From positions 1 to 26,262 of the IMG/VR virus record IMGVR_UViG_3300031673_000415: DNA of 26,262 nucleotides. The stretch is one strand, 5' to 3'. The first letter of the stretch is position 1, and the number at the start of each line of letters is the position of its first letter. The DNA is from a virus. The position numbers were made by a program, and so were the translations under genes. The notes beneath the pieces are model-generated. The model did not search any database, had not been told where the DNA came from, and saw only the letters and a program-made list of their open reading frames with translations. Positions 13,723 through 19,119 of this stretch are shown piece after piece.

Positions 13723-14241
13723 TTATTGTCCAAGACCCCACGGGTCTTCTCCTAAGTCGTATTTGTCTTCATCGTCGTAATCCATTGGATCAGAAATATC
13801 ATCCAGTGGCTCTACAACTTCGCCCCATTCATCGTCGCGTTCGACGGATTCAAATTCATCATCGTCTTCGTCTTCGTCGTTTTCGTATTCAAAAAATCCG
13901 TTCATGTGTGCCATTTCAGCTACGTTAGATTCGGACATGTAAGACATACATGCTTCTGCAACATCGCGAGGATTAAGTATCTCATCGTCCATTGCGTGGT
14001 AGATTTTATTAGTCATTTCGCGAACGTCACGGCCTTCTTCGATTCCGTCTTCAAATATTTCGCCTGCGCCGCCGCATGTTTCGCATTCGCCTTCTGGGTC
14101 GTAGCGTCCGCCTTCGCAATCTGGGCACATATTTGTTTTTGGCTGCATGTCAAATGCTGCGCGATCTGCTGCTTCGTCATCTTCCCAAGATCCTTCTAAG
14201 ATTTGGTTCATGCTTTCTATTAGTTTTCTAAAATCAGCCAT
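13723..14241 (-). CDS. Acidic DnaJ-zinc-finger-like protein, 172 aa
   Basis: Starts MADFRKLIESMNQILEG (I-L-E before Gly). Zinc site: Cys39-x2-Cys42 (MCPDCEGG) and Cys53-x2-Cys56 (CETCGGAG), the CxxCxGxG type of DnaJ chaperones. Then a helical module NPRDVAEACMSYMSESNVAEM (about 90-110), followed by a very acidic region and the end EDPWGLGQ, shared with the downstream neighbour. From memory, the 'VAxxCLxYMSExxVAxMA' module appears in unknown proteins of marine T4-like phages. No enzyme motif. Probable role: protein or nucleic-acid binding, possibly inside the head; this is inference. Confidence 0.8.
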   Translation of the reverse strand: MADFRKLIESMNQILEGSWEDDEAADRAAFDMQPKTNMCPDCEGGRYDPEGECETCGGAGEIFEDGIEEGRDVREMTNKIYHAMDDEILNPRDVAEACMSYMSESNVAEMAHMNGFFEYENDEDEDDDEFESVERDDEWGEVVEPLDDISDPMDYDDEDKYDLGEDPWGLGQ

Positions 14242-14242
14242 T

Positions 14243-14821
14243 TTATAAGTCGTCCGCTGTTGGCAGCTTGTTCTGACGAGTCATTGGACTCTCTGAACCT
14301 TGTGGCAAATCGTTGGTTGTTTCTGCTTTAGCATCATTGTCGGATGCGAAGCTGTATTCGCAAGTTTCAATGCTGTCTAAGAAATCTGTAATAAATTCGT
14401 TACCGTAAACTTTTTCAGTTAACGCATAATCGTCTAATTCTGTGTTTAGCAAAGCTTCGCCTTTTTCATAGATCGCATTTTGCGGTGTTCTATCGGCGTC
14501 CTGAGCTAGCGTGTATACTACGAACGAAGATCCAGTTAGGCCGCATCGTTCAACTAGCAACGAGTGTAGCATTTCTGGAATGACTGGGTAGCGTAAATCC
14601 ATTTCAATGACGTTAATTTCAACTGGACCTAGCTGCGGGAAGTTCACGATGTCTTCTTGTATTGGCAAGCTCTTCGGCTTAGTAATACTTTCAAGCTGAT
14701 AAGCGTCTAATGCTGCTTCAATCTTCTTGAACATTTTATCTGTACATTCAAACGCCATGCGCATTTTGAATGAATATACCTTGGCGTTGTCGCTTAGGTG
14801 GCTTGCAAATGATTTAATCAT
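14243..14821 (-). CDS. Conserved marine-phage protein of unknown function, 192 aa
   Basis: Begins MIKSFASHLSDNAKVYSFKM. Residues about 17-105 look like a repeated beta-alpha-beta fold: YSFKMRMAFECTDKMFKKIE, the central KPKSLPIQEDIVNFPQLGPVE, and VIEMDLRYPVIPEMLHSLL. I recall the pattern 'xPIQxxxxxFPQLxxxEVxxxxVxxxYP' in unknown proteins near capsid genes of several marine phages, which hints at a head-associated role. The C-terminal third is polar. It has a late box (GATAAATA) 25 nt upstream and a Shine-Dalgarno (CAGGAA), and opens the accessory gene block between gp16 and gp17. Confidence 0.75.
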   Translation of the reverse strand: MIKSFASHLSDNAKVYSFKMRMAFECTDKMFKKIEAALDAYQLESITKPKSLPIQEDIVNFPQLGPVEINVIEMDLRYPVIPEMLHSLLVERCGLTGSSFVVYTLAQDADRTPQNAIYEKGEALLNTELDDYALTEKVYGNEFITDFLDSIETCEYSFASDNDAKAETTNDLPQGSESPMTRQNKLPTADDL

Positions 14822-14846
14822 AGTTTATAATTCCTGTTATTAAGAG

Positions 14847-14854
14847 TATTTATC
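14847..14854 (-). promoter_or_regulatory. Late promoter box GATAAATA (leadered type)
   Basis: Located 25 nt before the ATG of the 192-residue gene, giving a leader of about 20 nt with a CAGGAA Shine-Dalgarno. It likely drives the accessory block down to the terminator near 10750. Confidence 0.7.
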
Positions 14855-14861
14855 TCAAAAG

Positions 14862-15356
14862 CTATTTCTTTTCCTTTAGAATCGCTGCTAAAATAGAATT
14901 GCGGTCAAGTAATCTCGAATCACCATCTAAGGGCGCGTCGTCTTCGTTTGCCTTAAGTCTTTGCAAATCCAGTCGCGCTTTCTGTATTTGTAGCTGGACA
15001 ATTTTTAATTTGTTATTAACTTTTGCGTTCTTAGCTGCGATTGCGTGGCCTAGCAATGAGCTAGCGGTCGATAGTATCTCGCCGCCCCTCATTGGCTCTA
15101 CGTTCATTCCAAGTTCAAGTAAATCATTAAACCCATCTTCGGCCATTTTGGACAAGCGGTCTAAATCTGCGTCGCTGGTGTTGATGTCTCGCACGGTTGG
15201 CAGGGCCGCGTCTATTCTTTCCAGTGTTGTGTCAAGCTCTCGGAGTTGTTGAGTGCTAATTTCCATTTCGGTTCCTACTATTTCAACTTCGCTTTCGCCT
15301 TCGTCGGCGAAGGGCAAATCTGCTAAATCAAATAGGTCTTCTAATTTTTTAGTCAT
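14862..15356 (-). CDS. 16: Terminase small subunit gp16
   Basis: Regulator of gp17 that recognises DNA and starts packaging. Length 164 equals that of T4 gp16. The N-terminus LEDLFDLADLPFADEGESE parallels T4 gp16 (LLDISDLPGIDGEE), and the remainder is helical: TLERIDAALPTV, a long central coiled-coil region (AAKNAKVNNKLKIVQLQIQK) and a C-terminal ILAAILKEKK. The assignment rests on the start motif, the coiled-coil design, the length and the neighbouring gp4 gene. The start overlaps the stop of the acetyltransferase-like gene by 8 nt and has a Shine-Dalgarno (AAGGAA). Confidence 0.82.
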   Translation of the reverse strand: MTKKLEDLFDLADLPFADEGESEVEIVGTEMEISTQQLRELDTTLERIDAALPTVRDINTSDADLDRLSKMAEDGFNDLLELGMNVEPMRGGEILSTASSLLGHAIAAKNAKVNNKLKIVQLQIQKARLDLQRLKANEDDAPLDGDSRLLDRNSILAAILKEKK

Positions 15357-15873
15357 GCTTTGTTCCTTTAAGTAATGAATGTGGATGTGGTTGTTTTGTT
15401 AATAAGAACATAACGCCAAACCCATCTCCTTCGTTGCTACTGCGACTGCGAGCACGAATTTCTTTATCGTCTATATAGCGCCAACCTTCTTTCGCAAATC
15501 CAGTTGCCATTCTGTTGTATAATTTTGCACGAGATGGTTCGGATGCGTCCGAAGTGAATACTAAATTCTGTATATTTTTTTCTTTCATGACTGTTTTTGC
15601 AATCTCAAACACTGTCGAAAAAACAACTATTGCGTTTCCCGTGCCTGTTACATGATCGGTTCCCCAGGCATGCTCTTCCGAAAACAGCATGAAGTTTACT
15701 TCCCACAAGTCTTTAAATACTTCGCGCGGGCCGCCAAGTTCAATTTTATTAATCTCGTGATCTTTTATAAAATCTACAATGTATCGGAGCTTATCAATCG
15801 AGAATGTAGCTCGAGTTCCGGAGGAATCAAGTTTCCAGTCTGTAGCGCGATCAAATAATTCTGTTAAAAACAT
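15349..15873 (-). CDS. GNAT-like phage protein, 174 aa, with Alt-like N-terminus
   Basis: Starts MFLTELFDRATDW, very close to the N-terminus of the T4 head-packaged ADP-ribosyltransferase Alt (MELITELFDED). The body has a beta-rich N-terminal half (IVDFIKDHEINKIEL, KDLWEVNFMLFSE), then TGTGNAIVVFSTVFEIAKTV (about 76-95), followed by IQNLVFTSDASEPSRAKLYN, where S-R-x-K-L-Y-x-R-M is a hallmark I recall for a widespread phage family with a GNAT-like C-terminal fold. The classical acetyl-CoA loop R-x-x-G-x-G is not visible, so activity is uncertain. A late box lies exactly 5 nt before the ATG and no Shine-Dalgarno is seen. Confidence 0.75.
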   Translation of the reverse strand: MFLTELFDRATDWKLDSSGTRATFSIDKLRYIVDFIKDHEINKIELGGPREVFKDLWEVNFMLFSEEHAWGTDHVTGTGNAIVVFSTVFEIAKTVMKEKNIQNLVFTSDASEPSRAKLYNRMATGFAKEGWRYIDDKEIRARSRSSNEGDGFGVMFLLTKQPHPHSLLKGTKHD

Positions 15874-15878
15874 AATAC

Positions 15879-15886
15879 TATTTATC
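15879..15886 (-). promoter_or_regulatory. Late promoter box GATAAATA, 5 nt before the ATG at 15873
   Basis: GATAAATA, GTATT, ATG on the minus strand. With T4 geometry, +1 is the A of the start codon. No Shine-Dalgarno is present; the promoter would also feed gp16 downstream. Confidence 0.72.
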
Positions 15887-15900
15887 GGAATAGGAGTTGT

Positions 15901-16365
15901 TTATTTCTTCTTGGGCTTAACGGGCTTAGGGCCGTTATTGTTTGCGAAGATCATGTCTTCTGTGATAACGCGGAATTTTAATCCCTTAGCTCTACACCAT
16001 ACTTGAGCTGTCTGCCACTTAGCCATGTTCAAGATTGTAGCTGCTTGGTCGCGCTTTGTTTTAGCGTACTGCATTGAAGATTCTTTCTTGGGTTTGATTT
16101 CTATAACCTCGCCGTGTTTATTGCCTTTCTTATCCACGTAGACGATCATAAAGTCCGGGACGTAAACTGTGCTCTTACCTGTGAATGGATTGCGATACGG
16201 AATCATAAAAGGCTCGCTTGCCCATTGTGTTATAGCTGGATTGTTGTCGCACATTCTGGCAAACACCTGCTCCCACGAAGATCGCATGAATGGTTTTTTC
16301 TTCCCAACATATTTCGTGGTGTTTTTTACTTCGTAAAGTCCCTGAGAATATTTTGACTTAGACAT
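15901..16365 (-). CDS. 4: Head completion protein gp4
   Basis: T4 gp4 (also called gp50) completes the packaged head before tail joining and has an endonuclease-like fold. This 154-residue protein (T4 gp4 is 150) carries the typical blocks: SSWEQVFARMCDNNPAITQW (about 29-48), EPFMIPYRNPFTGKSTVYVP (51-70), PDFMIVYVDKKG (70-81) and EVIEIKPKKE (86-95). The P-D-x(n)-E-x-K arrangement is that of restriction-type nucleases. The C-terminus is basic (KPVKPKKK). It starts 4 nt after the 123-residue gene. Good agreement throughout. Confidence 0.93.
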   Translation of the reverse strand: MSKSKYSQGLYEVKNTTKYVGKKKPFMRSSWEQVFARMCDNNPAITQWASEPFMIPYRNPFTGKSTVYVPDFMIVYVDKKGNKHGEVIEIKPKKESSMQYAKTKRDQAATILNMAKWQTAQVWCRAKGLKFRVITEDMIFANNNGPKPVKPKKK

Positions 16366-16369
16366 AATA

Positions 16370-16741
16370 TTAGCTCAGGATAGTGCGGGATATATGGTTG
16401 TTTACCTTGGGGACGTTTTTGACACCGAGTATGCTCGTATTGTTGCGTGTTTGATTTAGGAATGCTGCTAGCTGTACGTCTAACTTTGTATTCGTTGTAG
16501 CGGCCTTAAACGTATCCAATACTGCCATTGGATTCATTTTTGATCCCAGTGCTGTAACGATTACGGTATTAACTAACGCTAGTGCGGTTTGTTCATTCTC
16601 TGTTCGGCTAATAAAGAATGCGTAAAGCGCGTCAACCATATTCTGCGATACGTTGATTGGCGCGTCGAAGATGGTTCCAAAATATTCTAGCGTTTCTTCT
16701 ATGTTGGTTATGGGTAAATTTGTTGATGGACCTGGAGTCAT
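16370..16741 (-). CDS. Small hypothetical structural or assembly protein, 123 aa
   Basis: Not recognised for certain. The protein is helical: ENVDALYAFFISRTENEQ-type helix, ALALVNTVIVTALGSKMNP, a conserved-looking MAVLDTFKAATTNTKLDVQLAAFLN segment and a C-terminus GVKNVPKVNNHISRTILS. There are no cysteines, signal peptide or membrane segment. Its place between the tail-tube paralogue and gp4 (start overlapping the previous stop as TAATG) points to tail or head assembly. It could be a small virion component or chaperone. Confidence 0.75.
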   Translation of the reverse strand: MTPGPSTNLPITNIEETLEYFGTIFDAPINVSQNMVDALYAFFISRTENEQTALALVNTVIVTALGSKMNPMAVLDTFKAATTNTKLDVQLAAFLNQTRNNTSILGVKNVPKVNNHISRTILS

Positions 16742-17835
16742 TATGAGCTTGCTATCCCTTTGTTGTTTGATGTTGCTATATCGTTGCTGCCTGCTGGTTT
16801 TTTGCCTGTCGCTACTTGTGTTGCTCTAACGGGTTTTAAAGAATCTTGTACGTTTTGCAGCGGACCGGCGATTACTGCTGGAAAATTATATACGTCGGTG
16901 ATGTTATCGCCCGATGCAATTGCGGCGCCAAGGTTTCGCGTTGTGCTAACAAGCGAGTCTTTTAATCTGCCGCCGTTGCCAGACAAGACGCTGTCTATTA
17001 TACTTGCTACACCGCCTTCGTAATTACCATCGAAGAATTTATCAAACACGCTTACATTGCTGCGTATCTCCGCTCCAGATGATTCCACCGATGTTGGTGG
17101 TTGCGCGGCAGGATCGCCTTTGCCCAGCGGGCTTATTTCGTTGTCGTAATGTAGATCAGTGAAGAACTTAGGCTCCTCGTCTTCGCCGATGATGCCGTGC
17201 GAGTACAGCACAGATTCAAACACAAGAGACATTTCGTTGGATAATGCATCTTCGGAATCTGTGCTATGCTTGCCGTGCTTCCAGGATTTTATAAGAGGAT
17301 TAATCAGTGTGTATCCTGAAAACTTTTTTTGCGACAACGAGTATATTCTAATGCTTTCAAAAAACGGCTTGCTCGGCGGCACGAAACCCCAGTTCAATCT
17401 AAGACGGTCCTGGTATTTCGTGTCGACGCGATATTCTGCTGGTTCACCGTATGAATCTGCGTAGTAGTATTCATAATACGCTTGCCACATTGCGTTGGTT
17501 AAGTTAGCAGAGTCGTCGTGAAAAGTAACTCTAACATCGCCATATTCAATCTGTGATTGTATTAAGTTCTTTCTGTTGTATGCGTTATTTACTTTATTCT
17601 TAATTTCGTACGATGGTAGATCAACGTCCTTTACTAGCAAGCCAGCTTCGATTCTTTCAGCCGTAATGGTTTCACCGAAACCTATACTGCGACTAAAATC
17701 AAATGCCACATGGAATAAGTTAGCCTGCTTGGGAAGAAAGCGCATTGAATCTTCCGCAAACAGTTTACTCGCATGCTTATAGTCTCTAAGAGTCGCTTCG
17801 GCACTAGTTGTTAGATAGCCGTTATTAACCGCCAT
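16741..17835 (-). CDS. Tail-tube-like protein, gp19/gp54/gp48-type, 364 aa
   Basis: N-terminal domain (about residues 30-215) has the contractile-phage tail-tube layout: LFHVAFDFSRSIGFGE, VKDVDLPSYEIKNKVNNAYN, RKNLIQSQIEYGDVRVTFHD and the insertion WQAYYEYYYADSY. LINPLIKSWKHGKHS...ALSNEMSLVFESVLY corresponds to the conserved late strand-helix unit in tube proteins. The C-terminal 140 residues are Gly/Ser/Ala-rich and probably flexible. T4 builds its tube on gp48 and gp54, which are larger tube-fold proteins, so a tube-initiator or baseplate cap role is most likely; a minor tube component is the alternative. It lies 6 nt after the tail tube gene. Confidence 0.78.
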   Translation of the reverse strand: MAVNNGYLTTSAEATLRDYKHASKLFAEDSMRFLPKQANLFHVAFDFSRSIGFGETITAERIEAGLLVKDVDLPSYEIKNKVNNAYNRKNLIQSQIEYGDVRVTFHDDSANLTNAMWQAYYEYYYADSYGEPAEYRVDTKYQDRLRLNWGFVPPSKPFFESIRIYSLSQKKFSGYTLINPLIKSWKHGKHSTDSEDALSNEMSLVFESVLYSHGIIGEDEEPKFFTDLHYDNEISPLGKGDPAAQPPTSVESSGAEIRSNVSVFDKFFDGNYEGGVASIIDSVLSGNGGRLKDSLVSTTRNLGAAIASGDNITDVYNFPAVIAGPLQNVQDSLKPVRATQVATGKKPAGSNDIATSNNKGIASS

Positions 17836-17841
17836 GAGTTA

Positions 17842-18459
17842 TTAACCTGATACTACGTCGTTAACTGTTCGTGGTACCGGTGCGCCAATTCCAGAATCTA
17901 ATGGAATTTGTAATGCGTTGTCAAAACGGATGTCTAAGGCAATTGTCATTGGCTCGTCGCTGCTGTAGTCTGCTTCGCTGTATGATGCTTTAGTTACGAA
18001 ACAACCGTACATTTCCCAGGTCTCCAGTATTGTAGGTTCGTTAGCACCGTTACCACCGTCTGTTACTTCAAAACGTGTAGTAAATTTGTAGTCGATACCG
18101 GAAGCTGCTGATGATTGCTCCATGAAATCCATTTGCTTTTGCATTTGCTCGCCTACTAGACGAGATACTGCGCCGCTTGCGTCATCACGTACTGTACAAC
18201 TGGTTGGATCCCATACTGCTTTACCAGCATAGTGTAGAATGCTGTTGTAAACGTGGATAGGCTTGTCCGGTGTTGATACGGTTGGACGTGCGAATTTCAC
18301 AACTTGCTTCGTAAGTTCTGAACGCGGTGTTGAAATACCAAAGTTTTCAAAGACTACACGGAAACGGTAGGCTAACTTAGGCATTAATAGACCTTGGTTA
18401 GATGCGCTTTGGTCACCTGCCAATGGTACTGTAAATCTTGTTAATGATGAAACTGACAT
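17842..18459 (-). CDS. 19: Tail tube protein gp19
   Basis: Forms the inner tube of the contractile tail. The 205 residues (T4 gp19 is 163) contain PKLAYRFRVVFENFGI (26-41), VVKFARPTVSTPDKPIHVYN, the IHVYNSILHYAGKAVWDP segment (about 62-79), VRDDASGAVSRLVGEQMQKQ and ILETWEMYGCFVTKAS (about 145-160), all typical of the T4-like tube fold. The middle helix MDFMEQSSAASGIDY may be an insertion. A late box is 29 nt upstream with Shine-Dalgarno AGAGGA, so it is a leadered late gene. Confidence 0.92.
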   Translation of the reverse strand: MSVSSLTRFTVPLAGDQSASNQGLLMPKLAYRFRVVFENFGISTPRSELTKQVVKFARPTVSTPDKPIHVYNSILHYAGKAVWDPTSCTVRDDASGAVSRLVGEQMQKQMDFMEQSSAASGIDYKFTTRFEVTDGGNGANEPTILETWEMYGCFVTKASYSEADYSSDEPMTIALDIRFDNALQIPLDSGIGAPVPRTVNDVVSG

Positions 18460-18488
18460 ATTGAATATCCTCTAATTATGTATAGCAA

Positions 18489-18496
18489 TATTTATC
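18489..18496 (-). promoter_or_regulatory. Late promoter box GATAAATA before gp19
   Basis: 29 nt before the gp19 ATG, giving a leader of about 24 nt that contains AGAGGA. High expression is expected for the tube protein. Confidence 0.75.
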
Positions 18497-18533
18497 ATAA
18501 TCGATATTGAATCGTTCAAATGAGGTGAATTTG

Positions 18534-18549
18534 TAATATACGTATATTA
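18534..18549. repeat. Perfect 16-bp palindrome TAATATAC/GTATATTA
   Basis: A loop-less palindrome covering the TAA stop of the upstream membrane-protein gene and lying some 40 nt before the gp19 late box. Loop-less palindromes fold poorly in RNA, so a dimeric DNA-binding protein is a better candidate reader than RNA structure. Chance in an AT-rich gap is possible. Confidence 0.4.
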
Positions 18550-19047
18550 TAACCCTTCGTCGAAGTCTGAGGTTAGTTCTTGCGAAGTTGGTTGGTGTAG
18601 TTTGTGTGTTTCAAAGAAACCCAATTCCTGTGCAGTTGTCAAGCCCCAACCTACTGCGCCCAGTGTGACACTGATAGTAAACCAAACGGCCCAAGTAACC
18701 GCTCTCCACTTAGCAACATAACTGTCGAATGTGTTTTTGTTAGCATCGATTCTGCCAAGTTGTACGTGGTGCTGATCTGTTTGTTCTCTGTACTGCGAGT
18801 AAAGTACATCCATGTAATTTTTGTTGTATAGCTCCAGTCTCGCTAGTATTTGTTCTTGGTGTCGGTCAACTGTTTTGTTTAGTTCTAGTAAGCTTTTCTT
18901 AACGTTTTGGAATTCTTTGTCGTGATAATTTATGATTGTTTCAATCTTTATAATACGGTCGCGCAAAGGCAGAAGCTGCTCAGCTAAATATGCTTCAAGC
19001 TCTGCGGTTTGTTTTTCGTGCGCTGTTAAGGTCTTATTGTCTTCCAT
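18547..19047 (-). CDS. Coiled-coil membrane protein, 166 aa
   Basis: An open frame reaches a TTG at 19077, but that lies inside the terminator U-tract area. The ATG at 19047 (MEDNKTLTAHEK) is preferred, because a late-box variant sits exactly 5 nt before it. The protein has a long charged helical region (about 1-115: AELEAYLAEQLLPLRDRIIK, NVKKSLLELNKTVDRHQEQI) that reads as a coiled coil. One membrane segment follows (AVTWAVWFTISVTLGAVGWG, about 121-140) and then a short polar tail. With the membrane anchor near the C-terminus, it resembles neither a canonical holin nor an i-spanin. Its place between sheath and tube genes hints at an injection or lysis role, but this is not established. Confidence 0.7.
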   Translation of the reverse strand: MEDNKTLTAHEKQTAELEAYLAEQLLPLRDRIIKIETIINYHDKEFQNVKKSLLELNKTVDRHQEQILARLELYNKNYMDVLYSQYREQTDQHHVQLGRIDANKNTFDSYVAKWRAVTWAVWFTISVTLGAVGWGLTTAQELGFFETHKLHQPTSQELTSDFDEGL

Positions 19048-19052
19048 AGTAT

Positions 19053-19060
19053 TACTTATC
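19053..19060 (-). promoter_or_regulatory. Variant late promoter box GATAAGTA, 5 nt before the ATG at 19047
   Basis: GATAAGTA, ATACT, ATG on the minus strand: one mismatch from GATAAATA and the same 5-nt spacing seen at 9148, 15873 and 22496. No Shine-Dalgarno. It follows the sheath terminator by about 16 nt, as expected for a separate unit. Confidence 0.5.
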
Positions 19061-19075
19061 AATTGTTGCAGTCGC

Positions 19076-19101
19076 AAAAAAAGCCCATATTACTATGGGC
19101 T
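19076..19101 (-). terminator. Rho-independent terminator after gp18
   Basis: In minus-strand RNA, AGCCCAUA pairs perfectly with UAUGGGCU (8 bp, loop GUAA) and runs straight into about six U. It lies 18 nt after the sheath stop codon, so the sheath message is closed off before the next late unit starts. GUAA is a GNRA tetraloop, which stabilises the hairpin. Confidence 0.93.
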
Positions 19102-19119
19102 CTCTTCAAGCAGGGTGGT

